DNA of 64,000 nucleotides from positions 22,793 to 86,792 of the forward strand of contig NZ_JBHSKT010000012.1 of the NCBI RefSeq assembly GCF_042657365.1, in the 5' to 3' direction. The notes under the pieces were generated by a model. That model saw nothing but the letters and a program-made list of their open reading frames with translations. It searched no databases and was not told the origin of the DNA. The translations under genes were made by a program, and so were the position numbers. Positions 34,601 through 43,610 of this stretch are shown piece after piece (position 1 is the stretch's first letter; each line of letters begins with the position of its first letter). This DNA is from Adhaeribacter_A terreus (GTDB lineage: Bacteria > Bacteroidota > Bacteroidia > Cytophagales > Hymenobacteraceae).

Positions 34601-35083
34601 ATGATACAAAGAATTCAATCCGTATTTCTGCTGCTTATTGCCCTTTGCATGGTGGCTTTTTTGTTCCTGCCTATCTGGTCGAAAACCGATGCTGAAACCG
34701 GCACCAGCGCTACGTTAACCGCTTTTTCTTTAACTCAAACGGCTACGGCCGGCACTGAAGCGGCTGCCACTTCAACCAACACCATTGCCATTGCTATTCT
34801 GGCTATTTTAGCGGGCGCGGTGGCCATTTACGAAATTTTCCAGTACAAAAGCCGCTTAACGCAAATGAAACTGGGCATGCTGAACACCTTATTAATGGCG
34901 GCTTTGCTCGGAACTACGGTTTACTATGCGTATTACGTGGGTGAAGAAATGATAAAAGGCGCGCCCGGCGAACGCGAAGCAGCTTTTTACCTGCCATTTT
35001 TAGCTTTATTACTGAATGCCTTAGCGAACCGCTTTATCCGCCGCGACGAACAATTGGTGCGTTCGGTAGACCGTTTGCGTTAA
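34601..35083 (+). CDS. DUF4293 membrane protein
   Basis: The opening MIQRIQSVFLLLIALCMVAFL is the family signature. Four hydrophobic helices follow (about 5-28, 55-80, 90-115, 125-145) with a Thr/Ala-rich loop after the first. The family is common in Bacteroidota and of unknown role. The length of 160 is typical. Monocistronic, with a promoter box upstream and element plus terminator downstream. Confidence 0.9.
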   Translation: MIQRIQSVFLLLIALCMVAFLFLPIWSKTDAETGTSATLTAFSLTQTATAGTEAAATSTNTIAIAILAILAGAVAIYEIFQYKSRLTQMKLGMLNTLLMAALLGTTVYYAYYVGEEMIKGAPGEREAAFYLPFLALLLNALANRFIRRDEQLVRSVDRLR

Positions 35084-35119
35084 TTTCGATTGTTCGAATT
35101 TTCGATATTCGATCGTTCG

Positions 35120-35160
35120 ACTTTTTCCTTTGAAAAGTATAGCGTTTTTAAGCTGAAAAG
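35120..35160. repeat. GSTASCG element copy, first of a head-to-head pair
   Basis: ACTTTTTCCTTTG, core AAAAGTATAGCGTTTTT, then AAGCTGAAAAG. Confidence 0.88.
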
Positions 35161-35166
35161 AAAGCT

Positions 35167-35196
35167 AAAAACGCTATACTTTAAGCATAAAAAAGT
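35167..35196. repeat. GSTASCG element copy, second of a head-to-head pair
   Basis: Core AAAACGCTATACTTTA, then AAAAAAGT entering a terminator stem. It is inverted relative to the copy at 35120. Confidence 0.88.
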
Positions 35197-35226
35197 GCCG
35201 CTGAATTAATTTTCACCGGCACTTTT
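35191..35226. terminator. Intrinsic terminator after DUF4293
   Basis: AAAAGTGCCG / CGGCACTTTT, 16-nt loop. Confidence 0.85.
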
Positions 35227-35513
35227 CTTTTAAGATCATTTCCGAAACGCTCCTATTCAGGAGATTTTCTACCATTTCACCATAGTGTTCAACTGCTTCC
35301 CGATCTCTGCAAGCGCAGTTTTCTGACGCTCAACATACATCTGATTTTGAGAACAACAGCAAATTCAGATTGTATTAGCTTAGCTTTTCAACGCATTCAC
35401 GGTTTTCTTACCAGTTGTTACATTTCTGCACGCGCAATAACACAATCAACAAATTGAACTTATAGTATTCTGCATTTCACTGGAAACAAACCAATTCCCA
35501 CTGTCAAACTCAT

Positions 35514-35532
35514 GAAAAGCGTTAGCGTTTTT
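35514..35532. repeat. GSTASCG element core (variant)
   Basis: GAAAAGCGTTAGCGTTTTT; arms not conserved. Confidence 0.6.
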
Positions 35533-35852
35533 ATTTGCGCTTAAAGATACTTGTTACAAAATTTATCCCTCACAAAATCCTCTCCACTTCTATCATATTA
35601 TCAGCAACTTACAAGGCTTTCATCAACTCAAAACTAAGTAATAACTACACTATAAAAGTAATTGCAGAAAGCCCTGTTTGTAATCCTTTCAACAAAATAC
35701 AGCAGTTCATTATTTATAATTTCTGAAATATGATTAAACCAACATAGACTTTCCTTAAAGCGCCCAATTTACTTTCCGCTCAAAATGCTTGTCTTCCAAA
35801 ATGCCGGCAAATAACTCAAATATGGAATTCAAACATCTTAAACGGATAGGTC

Positions 35853-38117
35853 ATGAAACGGAAATCTACTCAATTTTCTGGCAGCATATATTTTACGCTT
35901 TGTTTATTGTTGTTAAACATCAGCTTTGCGAAAGCGCAGGTAATACTCACGAACTTAAACCCATATACCCAAAATTTCAATAGTTTACCGGCTTCCGGCT
36001 CCAGCACCTGGAACGACAATGCTACTTTACCGGGCTGGTATGTAGACAATGGCCCTGCCACGAATCTGGTTTCAAGCAATGGCTCAGACACTAATGCCGG
36101 CCTGAAAAATTACGGAATCACCAATGCTTCAGACCGGGCGCTTGGTTGTGTAACTTCAAATGCTTCAGGCAATTTTTACTACGGTATCAGGCTGCGCAAC
36201 AATACCGGCGCTACTATCCGCGATTTTGAGATCAGTTACCGGCTCGAGCAGTGGCGTACGTTAAACAACCGAAGCACGACTGTTAAATTTTCCTACAAAA
36301 AAGGCACAACTGTTACCGCTTTATCCGGTTCCGGTTGGACCGACCACAGTGATCTGAACATAAAAACCGATAAAGGAATTGTCAGCGGCAGCGTAAACGG
36401 GAACAGTTCGGGAAATTATTACAACTCCGGCAGCATCCTGCTCTCCGAGATTGAACTGGCTAACGGCGAAGAAATTATGCTCCGCTGGAACGATCCGGAC
36501 AACAATTCGATCTATTTAGGTTTAGATGATATTACGATCACCCCATCTAATACGCAGCGCATTTTCTACAACGAAACTTCCGGAACGCTGAGTTCTCTAA
36601 GCAACTGGACAGCCAATGTCAACGGCAGCAATGGCGATAACCCGACATCTTTTACAGCCAGCTATCAAACTTTTGTAATTAAAAACAGCACTAATCCAAC
36701 TATTTCCAGCAACTGGACCGTTAACGGCGAAGGCTCAAAAGTGGTGGTGGGAAACGGAAGCGCCAACGTAAATTTCACCATTCCGGCAAATAAAGTTTTC
36801 TCCGGAGTTATTGACGTAACCGATTACGCTACACTTACCATTAACAATACCACCTGCCCAAGCTTAGGTATTTTAGGCGATCTTAGCACAGTAACTATTA
36901 ATAACGCTTCTACCCAGACCTTAACCCAAAATGCTTTTGGAAACTTAACGTTGCTTAGCGGTACAACGCAGCTTAGCGCAAACACCCGCATCAAAAACAG
37001 CTTATCCCTTTCCGGCGGCAAATTAGAACTGGGCAACTTCGATCTTACTTTAGACGCAGGCTCATTTTTGAGCAACGCAAACGCAAACAGCTACATTATT
37101 ACCAACGGAACCGGCAGCCTGAAACGCCAGGTTCAGAAAAATAATACCGATGTAGAATTCCCCGTAGGCACAAGCACGGCTTATTTACCCGTAAAGATCC
37201 GCTTAGCCAATACAGCCAATACTGTTACCGACATTTTCAGCGTAAAAGCAATTGATTTTGTTTATGACAATTACACCAGCAACGTTCCAACCGGCACAAA
37301 ATTCAGCAACAAAGCAGTAAACAATACCTGGATTATTGATGAAGCTGTAGCCGGGAATTCAGATGTAACGTTAACTTTTCAGTGGAATGCCGCCAGCGCT
37401 TTATCAGACTTCGACCTGAATCAGACCCGTATTTCGCATTTTCACAACGGTAGCTGGGACGACGACACCCCGGTAACCGCCACGCTGATAAACGGCCTTT
37501 ATACCGTAAGCCGCAGCAACATTACCTCATTTTCGCCATTCGGTGTGTTTTCCGGAACGCCAAATCCGCTGCCGGTAGAATTACTGAAATTTGAAGCCAG
37601 CCGCAGCAAAAACGGTATCGTTTGCAGCTGGGAAACTGCTTCAGAAAAAAACAACCATTACTTTACAATCGAAAGAAGCCACAACGGAAAAGAATTTCAG
37701 GAATCAGGCCGGGTTGCAGGTGCCGGAACTACCAGCCAACATAACCGGTACAGCTTTGCAGACAGCACTGCTCCGGCTTCTTTAACGTACTATCGCCTCC
37801 GCCAAACCGATTTCGACGGCACCACAACGTATTCCAAGATCGTGGCGGTTGCAGCTAAGAACGAAGCAATAACGTATACGCTTTTCCCAAATCCGGCGCA
37901 AGGCATTCGTTATCTGAAAACTACCGGCAATACAACAATGCCCGTTCACATTACGGTTACAAATCTGCAAGGCAAAACTATTTTGCAAACTACCGCCGAA
38001 CCCCAAAACCTACGCGCCGGGTTTCCGATTGACCTGACCAAGCAGGCTGCCGGTTTGTATTTCATTCAAATCAACTCTGGCAACAACTTTACCACCATCC
38101 GGACAATAAAGCCCTAA
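35853..38117 (+). CDS. Secreted protein with T9SS type A sorting domain
   Basis: Signal peptide MKRKSTQFSGSIYFTLCLLLLN ending SFAKAQ (about 29). The first 220 residues have FNSLPASGSSTWND and FEISYRLEQWR, a pattern seen in Bacteroidota surface proteins with lectin-like nuclease-associated folds. A long Asn/Thr/Ser-rich beta-helix-like region follows (GSGNV repeats, about 230-480). LPVELLKFEASRSKNGIVCSWETASEKNNHYFTIERS (about 575-610) is the linker domain typical before T9SS tails. The sorting domain spans about 670-754 (YTLFPNPAQGIRYL ... AAGLYFIQI). The TAA touches a repeat core. Confidence 0.87.
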   Translation: MKRKSTQFSGSIYFTLCLLLLNISFAKAQVILTNLNPYTQNFNSLPASGSSTWNDNATLPGWYVDNGPATNLVSSNGSDTNAGLKNYGITNASDRALGCVTSNASGNFYYGIRLRNNTGATIRDFEISYRLEQWRTLNNRSTTVKFSYKKGTTVTALSGSGWTDHSDLNIKTDKGIVSGSVNGNSSGNYYNSGSILLSEIELANGEEIMLRWNDPDNNSIYLGLDDITITPSNTQRIFYNETSGTLSSLSNWTANVNGSNGDNPTSFTASYQTFVIKNSTNPTISSNWTVNGEGSKVVVGNGSANVNFTIPANKVFSGVIDVTDYATLTINNTTCPSLGILGDLSTVTINNASTQTLTQNAFGNLTLLSGTTQLSANTRIKNSLSLSGGKLELGNFDLTLDAGSFLSNANANSYIITNGTGSLKRQVQKNNTDVEFPVGTSTAYLPVKIRLANTANTVTDIFSVKAIDFVYDNYTSNVPTGTKFSNKAVNNTWIIDEAVAGNSDVTLTFQWNAASALSDFDLNQTRISHFHNGSWDDDTPVTATLINGLYTVSRSNITSFSPFGVFSGTPNPLPVELLKFEASRSKNGIVCSWETASEKNNHYFTIERSHNGKEFQESGRVAGAGTTSQHNRYSFADSTAPASLTYYRLRQTDFDGTTTYSKIVAVAAKNEAITYTLFPNPAQGIRYLKTTGNTTMPVHITVTNLQGKTILQTTAEPQNLRAGFPIDLTKQAAGLYFIQINSGNNFTTIRTIKP

Positions 38118-38145
38118 AAACGCTATGCTTTAAGCACAAAAAAGT
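38116..38145. repeat. GSTASCG element copy abutting a stop and fused to a terminator
   Basis: The TAA stop overlaps AAAACGCTATGCTTTA, then AAAAAAGT forms the terminator base. Confidence 0.9.
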
Positions 38146-38175
38146 GCCGCCGAAATAATTTCAGCGGCACTTTTT
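38139..38175. terminator. Bidirectional intrinsic terminator
   Basis: AAAAAGTGCCGC / GCGGCACTTTTT, 13-nt loop, between convergent genes. Confidence 0.9.
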
Positions 38176-38238
38176 ATTTTTATCGAATATCTAAATTATC
38201 TGGAAATTGAAAACCAGTATATCGAACTATCGAAAATC

Positions 38239-39060
38239 CTATCTTTTCAGCCAACGCTGCATTTCGGTTATGCTGCTATCAAATTCGAAGGCATCGTACA
38301 CGCGGTAAAAATTCTGCTGGTCATAAACTTTGTCGTAAACGAATTTCGCAAAATCGAGCCGGTTGCTTTCGAAGCTGAATTGTTCCATTACTTTCTTAGC
38401 GTCTTCAGCCAGAATTAACTGACTGGTAAGAGCTTGTTTCGCAATATCGGCTTTAGCATTATCGAAGCTTTTCCGGCGAATGCTTTCTACCAGCGTGTTC
38501 ACATCGTAGCTGTTCATCATGCTTTGCGGTTGAGTATTATAATTATTGCCGTAGCCCGGAGCATTGTAGTTGCCCTGATTGTAGTTTGGGTTATAATTTC
38601 CGCCGTGGTTTGGTCCGTTCTGGTAAGCGCCGCCGTGGTTGTTGCCGTAGCCATCATAATCATCGTAAACTGCGTGGCCGTGCGGGCGTTGCGGCGGACA
38701 AGTGCTGCAGGCAACCGGCGCGATCAAAGGCCTTTTGCCTACTTCCTTCAGCAGAAAATTCGGGTTACGGCTAGGCGGAATCAACACATAATTGTTTTCG
38801 AAACCGCGATCCAGAAAGATATTGGTGCAATAGGTTAAAAAGCCGCGGCGAGCCGGAACTCTGAATTCAATGGTATGCTTACCCGCCGGCAACCGGTCTA
38901 AAATTACCTGACTGGTACCACGCCCGTTCACCAAATGGCCGTTTAATAACAGCTGGAAAATTTCGCCCTGGCGAGTAGTAAAAGTTGCGCTGGCTGCTTG
39001 AGCCGCAAGGCTGCCGAGTAATAAGGCCATCAAAAAGACAGCCACTGCATACCGTTTCAT
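38239..39060 (-). CDS. DUF4476 exported protein with low-complexity middle
   Basis: Signal peptide to about 22 (VAVFLMALLLGSLAAQAASA). Residues 25-110 form a PEGA-like beta domain (LNGHLVNGRGTSQVILDRLPAGKHTIEFRV). Residues about 120-180 are Gly/Asn/Tyr/His/Pro-rich. The C-terminal DUF4476 domain holds FDNAKADIAKQAL, LAEDAKKVMEQFSFESNRLDFAKFVYDKVYD and FYRVYDAFEFDSS, the full family pattern. Cell-envelope protein of unknown role, common in Cytophagales and Flavobacteriia. Confidence 0.85.
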   Translation of the reverse strand: MKRYAVAVFLMALLLGSLAAQAASATFTTRQGEIFQLLLNGHLVNGRGTSQVILDRLPAGKHTIEFRVPARRGFLTYCTNIFLDRGFENNYVLIPPSRNPNFLLKEVGKRPLIAPVACSTCPPQRPHGHAVYDDYDGYGNNHGGAYQNGPNHGGNYNPNYNQGNYNAPGYGNNYNTQPQSMMNSYDVNTLVESIRRKSFDNAKADIAKQALTSQLILAEDAKKVMEQFSFESNRLDFAKFVYDKVYDQQNFYRVYDAFEFDSSITEMQRWLKR

Positions 39061-39166
39061 AATGGTAGAATTTAGTAGGTGTGTATCATATTTCTACTAT
39101 ATCCTAAAATTGTGCCAGAAAATTTGAGCAAGCCAAACAAAGGGCAATGAATTTATTTTTTCTGCG

Positions 39167-39196
39167 AAAAACGGGAGGGTTTATGGCTGAAAAACT
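39167..39196. repeat. Degenerate GSTASCG element copy
   Basis: AAAACGGGAGGGTTTA, 6 nt, AAAAACT: arms intact, core centre changed. Confidence 0.6.
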
Positions 39197-39242
39197 GCGG
39201 GAAACGTATAGAAAAATGTGATATAAATACGGCTACAAAAAC

Positions 39243-39271
39243 GTAGAGACAAGGTATTGCCTTGTCTCTAC
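39243..39271. repeat. GTAGAGACAAGG palindromic repeat
   Basis: GTAGAGACAAGG, 5-nt centre, CCTTGTCTCTAC: a 12-bp stem. I recall similar GTAGAGACAAGGC palindromes dispersed in several phyla. Confidence 0.85.
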
Positions 39272-39343
39272 ACATTTTATTTACACATTATTAACAAACC
39301 TCGGAATTGTGGAAAGACGCAAAGTATTGCTTCTTTCCAGGAT

Positions 39344-40507
39344 CTAATAAACGAATTCGCCTTTATTGCTTTTTATCGTAAGTTTATTTCCTGCGTGCGC
39401 TTCTACCCTACCCACAATTTTGGTATCGATGTTGAATGATTTTCCGATCTTAATTAATTCTTCAGCAGTGGTTTCGTCGGTGTAGATTTCCAGACGGTGG
39501 CCCATATTGAAAACCTTGTACATTTCCTGCCAGCCGGTTTTACTTTCTTCCTGAATTATGCGGAACAACGGCGGCACATCGAATAAATTATCTTTTATAA
39601 TGTGTACGTTCTCCGTGAAATGCAGCACTTTGGTTTGGCCGCCGCCCGAGCAATGCACCATACCGTCTATCTTATTGCGGAAGTTTTCCAGAATGGCCTT
39701 GGCTACCGGCATATATGTTCTAGTTGGCGATAAAACCAACTTCCCTACATCCAAACCGGTTTCTTCTACTTTATCCGTGAGCCTGCGCGTGCCGCTGTAA
39801 ATTAAATCGCTATCTATTTGTGGGTCAAAACTCTCGGGGTATTTCTCAGCTAAATATTTATGGAAAACATCGTGGCGCGCGGAAGTTAAACCGTTGGAAC
39901 CCATGCCGCCGTTGTATTCGGTTTCGTAAGTTGCCTGGCCGTAAGATGCAAAACCTACAATTACGTTACCCGGCTTAATGTTGTGGTTCGAAATTACTTC
40001 GCTCCGCTTCATGCGGGCCGTTACGGTGCTGTCCACGATTATCGTTCTTACCAGATCGCCTACGTCAGCCGTTTCGCCGCCGGTGCTGTAAATGCCTACG
40101 CCGTTATCGCGGAGCATCTGCAATACTTCTTCGGTGCCTTCAATAATTGCGGAAATTACTTCGCCGGGAACCAGGTTTTTATTGCGGCCAATGGTAGAAG
40201 AAAGCAGAATGGTATCAGTCGCGCCTACGCAAAGCAGATCGTCGGTATTCATCACCACCGCATCCTGCGCAATGCCTTTCCAAACGCTTAAGTCGCCGGT
40301 TTCTTTCCAGTACAGGTACGCCAGCGAAGATTTAGTACCGGCGCCGTCGGCGTGCATAATGTTGCAATACGCTTCATCGCCGGCTAAAAGATCTGGCACA
40401 ATTTTGCAGAAAGCCTTCGGGAATAAACCTTTGTCGAGGTTTTTAATAGCGTTGTGAACGTCTTCTTTCGAGGCCGAAACGCCCCGGCGCATATAACGGT
40501 CTTGCAT
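39344..40507 (-). CDS. purM: Phosphoribosylformylglycinamidine cyclo-ligase (AIR synthase)
   Basis: Fifth step of purine synthesis: ATP-dependent ring closure of FGAM to AIR. The opening RYMRRGVSASKEDVHNAI, HADGAGTKSSLAY, the metal/ATP segment AQDAVVMNTDDLLCVGA, YSTGGETADVGDL, VGFASYGQATYETEYNGG and HCSGGGQTKVLHF all fit PurM. The length of 387 is longer than E. coli PurM (about 345), as usual in Bacteroidota. The promoter -7 box sits inside a repeat element (40569-40576). Confidence 0.95.
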   Translation of the reverse strand: MQDRYMRRGVSASKEDVHNAIKNLDKGLFPKAFCKIVPDLLAGDEAYCNIMHADGAGTKSSLAYLYWKETGDLSVWKGIAQDAVVMNTDDLLCVGATDTILLSSTIGRNKNLVPGEVISAIIEGTEEVLQMLRDNGVGIYSTGGETADVGDLVRTIIVDSTVTARMKRSEVISNHNIKPGNVIVGFASYGQATYETEYNGGMGSNGLTSARHDVFHKYLAEKYPESFDPQIDSDLIYSGTRRLTDKVEETGLDVGKLVLSPTRTYMPVAKAILENFRNKIDGMVHCSGGGQTKVLHFTENVHIIKDNLFDVPPLFRIIQEESKTGWQEMYKVFNMGHRLEIYTDETTAEELIKIGKSFNIDTKIVGRVEAHAGNKLTIKSNKGEFVY

Positions 40508-40546
40508 GATCTTATTGTTGATTATTAATTGCTGATTGGTTTATTG

Positions 40547-40576
40547 AAAACGCTATCCTTTTCCGGCCCAAAAGTA
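40547..40576. repeat. GSTASCG element copy carrying the purM -7 box
   Basis: Core AAAACGCTATCCTTTT, then CCGGCCCAAAAGTA. On the minus strand the arm reads TACTTTTG. Confidence 0.87.
40569..40576 (-). promoter_or_regulatory. -7 promoter box for purM inside a repeat arm
   Basis: On the minus strand TACTTTTG (TAnnTTTG), 61 nt before the ATG. Four 7-bp repeats (CGAATAA, CGAACAA; 40577-40604) occupy the -10 to -40 region. Confidence 0.55.
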
Positions 40577-40604
40577 CGAATAACGAATAACGAACAACGA
40601 ACAA
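40577..40604. repeat. 7-bp tandem repeat, four units
   Basis: CGAATAA twice, CGAACAA twice. Reverse complement of the heptamer at 5120-5147. Confidence 0.85.
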
Positions 40605-40610
40605 CGGTAA

Positions 40611-40646
40611 AAAAAAAGCCCCCGCTTTTGGCAGAGGCTTTTTTTA
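40611..40646. terminator. Terminator of the OmpA-family lipoprotein gene
   Basis: On the minus strand AAAGCCTCTGCC, AAAA, GCGGGGGCTTT and a long T-tract. The stem has one mismatch. Confidence 0.8.
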
Positions 40647-40660
40647 GGCAGAAGGCAGCA

Positions 40661-42589
40661 TTATTTCGCAACCTTCGTGATCTTGAATTCAGTACGACGG
40701 TTTACTGCGAATTGCTCTTCCGTACATTTCACGCCGTTTTTGCATTTGTTTTTCGGTTTGCTTTCGCCGTAACCTTTAGCAGTAATACGGGCTTTGTCAA
40801 TACCTTTCGAAACAATGTAATCTACGGCAGCTTCAGCACGTTTCTGAGAAAGCGTCTGGTTATAAGCATCTTTACCGCGGCTATCGGTGTGCGAGCTTAA
40901 CTCGATGGTTACTTTCGGGTTATCGTTCAGGAACATTACCAATGAATCCAGGTTCACGGCAGCATCCTCACGGATATCCCACTTATCGTAGTCGTAGTTA
41001 ATGTCTTTCACTTCAAACGCTTTACCTACAACGATCTTATCCAGAACCAAAGCAGTAGTTAAGCGGATGTCAGTCATTTCTTCGGTTAACTGGCTCTGCG
41101 AAGGAGTTTTGCCAGCCGTTACTACAGCGTTACGATCTGTAATGTAGTTCGCTTTTTCAGCTACAACAGAGTAAGAAGCAGCAGTATCCAGTTTGAAAGA
41201 GAATTTACCTTGTGCATCGGTCATTGCTTCCTGTAAAGTTTTACCGGCATTGTCTTTCAGCACAACTTTCAGGTTAGCAGCTGGCGTAGCAGCTTTCTTG
41301 TCTTCTTTCAGGTTTACAGAACCATCTACGAAGAAATTAACCAGTTTTGGTTTCTGCTTGGTGAACATGTATATATCGTCACCACCTTTACCACCGGCAC
41401 GGTTCGAAGCAAAAATACCGGAAGTTGCACTCGTCATGTAAGGCGAGAAATCATCGGCATTTGAGTTGATCGGCGAACCTAAGTTTACCGGCTGGTTTTT
41501 CTCAATTCTGAAGATATCGAGCATACCTAAACCGGCATGTCCGTCAGAAGAAATATAAAGCGTACCATCTTCAGCCACATACGGGAAGTTTTCGTTGCCG
41601 GCAGTGTTAATGGTTGGGCCTAAGTTTACCGGAGCCGAGAAACGACCGTTGGCATCGATTGTAGATTTCCAGATGTCGTTACCGCCCTGGCCACCTTTTC
41701 TGCGGTCAGAAGAGAAGTATAACGTTTTGCCGTCCGGCGATAAAGCAGGAGAAGAATCCCAGGCAGTTCTGTCGTTTACCGAGATCATTTTCGGCTCAGA
41801 CCAAACGCCGTTCTTAAAGCGGGAAATGAACAGGTCTACGTTCAGCGTTCCTTTTTTAGAACCGGTATTACCACGGGCAAAGATCATAGTGTTGCCATCT
41901 GCAGAGAAAGTAACCGCTGCATCGTGCGTATCGCTCAGGTTGATCTGCGGATCGTAGCTACGAACAGTGCCACCAGTCATCGTTTTCGCATCGTCAAATT
42001 TCAGGGCATATACATCGGTAAAGCCTTCGCCGTTACCTGCATATTTTTTATCGCCGCGCGAAGAAGAGAAGATCAGCTCTTCGCCTTTCAGTACCGGAGC
42101 GTAATCTGAAGAAGCCGAGTTAGCAGCATCTACCGGCGTTACGATCATGTAAGTTGGCGTAGAAGCCAGCTGGTTTACATTTTTCAGGTTATTAGATTCG
42201 CGTTTAGCCTGCGCTACCAGAGGAGCTTTGGTGCCTTTAGCAGCATAGCTGGCAATCTGGGCAGTAGCTTCGTCGTATTTACCGTTTGCTTTTAGAGCCA
42301 TGCCGTAATAGAACATTGCTTCTTCTCTTTTGCTACCAGCATCAAGTGCAGCTTTGTAGTAGCTTTCAGCCATTGGCAAACGGTTAGACATGCGGTAAGC
42401 TTCTGCAATCTTAAAGTTTGCGTTGGCTAAGTCTTTGCCGTTTTTAATGTCGGCCTGATACAGCTCAATAGCATTTTCATACTCTGCCTTGGCGAATTTT
42501 TTATCAGCTTTGCTCATGCTTCCGCTTGAGCTGCAGCTACTCGTAAATGCTACTGATAGCACCAAGCAACTAACTATAATTTTCTTCAT
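40661..42589 (-). CDS. OmpA-family lipoprotein with TPR, PD40 propeller and CRD (PorE-like, T9SS)
   Basis: Lipobox FTSSC (Cys about 19). TPR repeats cover about 25-125, then PD40/WD40-like propeller blades (AVTFSADGNTMIFA, SPALSPDGKTLYFSSDR, FPYVAEDGTLYISSDG; about 160-400), then a carboxypeptidase-regulatory-like domain (about 415-500). The C-terminal OmpA domain (about 525-642) has the peptidoglycan-binding residues in SSHTDSRGKDAYN and the Arg in NRRTEF. This domain order is that of PorE of the type IX secretion system, which tethers it to peptidoglycan. T9SS cargo genes occur in the same window. Other OmpA/TPR lipoproteins share the order, so PorE is likely, not certain. Confidence 0.88.
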   Translation of the reverse strand: MKKIIVSCLVLSVAFTSSCSSSGSMSKADKKFAKAEYENAIELYQADIKNGKDLANANFKIAEAYRMSNRLPMAESYYKAALDAGSKREEAMFYYGMALKANGKYDEATAQIASYAAKGTKAPLVAQAKRESNNLKNVNQLASTPTYMIVTPVDAANSASSDYAPVLKGEELIFSSSRGDKKYAGNGEGFTDVYALKFDDAKTMTGGTVRSYDPQINLSDTHDAAVTFSADGNTMIFARGNTGSKKGTLNVDLFISRFKNGVWSEPKMISVNDRTAWDSSPALSPDGKTLYFSSDRRKGGQGGNDIWKSTIDANGRFSAPVNLGPTINTAGNENFPYVAEDGTLYISSDGHAGLGMLDIFRIEKNQPVNLGSPINSNADDFSPYMTSATSGIFASNRAGGKGGDDIYMFTKQKPKLVNFFVDGSVNLKEDKKAATPAANLKVVLKDNAGKTLQEAMTDAQGKFSFKLDTAASYSVVAEKANYITDRNAVVTAGKTPSQSQLTEEMTDIRLTTALVLDKIVVGKAFEVKDINYDYDKWDIREDAAVNLDSLVMFLNDNPKVTIELSSHTDSRGKDAYNQTLSQKRAEAAVDYIVSKGIDKARITAKGYGESKPKNKCKNGVKCTEEQFAVNRRTEFKITKVAK

Positions 42590-42689
42590 AGCTAAAATTT
42601 AAACGAATACTACGATATGAATAATGATGGATATTCTTGACTTTCAGGAAACAATATTAAGAAAATATTATTGAATACAAATAGCCTTC

Positions 42690-43172
42690 TTAAAAATATT
42701 TTTGCAGCCATGTTTTCCCCGCTGGCTTCATCCAATCCGTCTTTAGCAGCCCGGCTTCCGCTACCAGATTATCAAAATAAGGGGTTTCGGCCGTAATTTC
42801 TCCGCTGGCTACGGCGGCCGGCATTTCGGTAAGATGCACCATATTTATTGCACCGTTTTTCTGAAATGCCAACTGCGTACGGTCAAAAAGCTTTGTATTG
42901 TAGTCTATTTCCAATGTTCTGAGGAACTTCACCGAACTATCTATGGAACAGCCACTTGGCGCCGTTACATCCACATCGGTACCAAGCACTACAAAACGGT
43001 TGTGCAGCAATTGCCCCGAGGCGTGTAGCTGATGGCCGTGCGCACTCCATTCGGTTACAAAGTTTTTTATTTTATCCTGAATTTCAGTTGCTTCCGCATC
43101 CGTAAATTCCCGATCGGCCTGGTAGATCCAGATGCGGGCTTGCGGCGGAAGCTGTTCGAAAGGAACGTACAT
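42690..43172 (-). CDS. Conserved Bacteroidota hypothetical protein
   Basis: A 160-residue soluble protein starting MYVPFEQLPPQARIWIYQADREF. Recognisable segments are FVTEWSAHGHQLHASGQLLHNRFVVLGTDVD and the C-terminal KTWLQKYF. Homologues are often labelled ABC transporter ATPase, but there is no Walker A, signature or Walker B, so that label is not supported. Only 100 nt separate it from the PorE-like start downstream; cotranscription is possible. Confidence 0.75.
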   Translation of the reverse strand: MYVPFEQLPPQARIWIYQADREFTDAEATEIQDKIKNFVTEWSAHGHQLHASGQLLHNRFVVLGTDVDVTAPSGCSIDSSVKFLRTLEIDYNTKLFDRTQLAFQKNGAINMVHLTEMPAAVASGEITAETPYFDNLVAEAGLLKTDWMKPAGKTWLQKYF

Positions 43173-43220
43173 TTATTTTAAATTATCCGATTATTAAAGT
43201 GCTATGATCTTTACACAAAA

Positions 43221-43248
43221 AAAACGCTATGCTTTTCACTGCAAAAAC
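43221..43248. repeat. GSTASCG element copy
   Basis: Core AAAACGCTATGCTTTT, 6 nt, AAAAACCC. Confidence 0.86.
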
Positions 43249-43438
43249 CCGAAAGATGAAACTAGCATTTTTTTCTGTTTTAACCAAGCCAAAATGTAAG
43301 AACTCAACTTTCGAAAACAAAAAAATATGGGTAAAGCGCCATATTTCCGGTTTAAAAGACCAGTAAACAAAAGGCAACGACCGAGTATACAAAACATAAA
43401 AGCAAGGCCGCGAACAAAACGAATGTGTTATTAAAAGA

Positions 43439-43486
43439 AAAAACGCTATGCTTTTCAGACTTTTTCCGTCCAAAACATAGCGTTTT
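43439..43486. repeat. Two GSTASCG copies head to head, hairpin-forming
   Basis: AAAACGCTATGCTTTT at the left and AAAACATAGCGTTTT at the right are inverted copies around CAGACTTTTTCCGTCC. Confidence 0.88.
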
Positions 43487-43510
43487 ATTATGCAATTCAG
43501 GCAGAGGTCT

Positions 43511-43553
43511 TACTTTTCAGCCTCAAAATGATACCGTTTTCAGGCTGAAAAGC
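43511..43553. repeat. GSTASCG element copy, both arms
   Basis: TACTTTTCAGCCTC, core AAAATGATACCGTTTT, CAGGCTGAAAAG. The two spacers (CAGCCT/AGGCTG) are complementary. Confidence 0.88.
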
Positions 43554-43610
43554 AAAGCGTTACTTCTGCAATTTAAAAGGCAACATTTACAGAAAAGTTA
43601 CCGCAAGAGC

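Larger units (their letters stand above)
35084..35852. other. Intergenic region of 769 bp
   Basis: Contains two back-to-back element copies that form a 20-bp hairpin, a terminator (35191-35226) and one more element (35514). The rest is AT-rich with no credible gene; short frames such as 35535-35726 lack any recognisable feature. Sequence around 35090-35118 is a scrambled TCGATTGTTCGA-type simple repeat. Confidence 0.65.
43173..43610. other. Intergenic region of 438 bp with four GSTASCG elements
   Basis: Holds element copies at 43221, 43439 (two, head to head) and 43511. A 96-residue frame on the minus strand (43183-43473) is low complexity, runs through two elements and is not credible. Confidence 0.7.

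Noticed and set aside
40529..40900. Plus-strand frame of 123 residues
   Set aside because: Mostly antisense to the PorE-like gene and runs through its terminator.
42690..43172. ABC transporter ATPase label for this gene
   Set aside because: No Walker A, signature or Walker B motif is present; kept as a conserved hypothetical.
43183..43473. Minus-strand frame of 96 residues
   Set aside because: Crosses two element copies and has no plausible domain.
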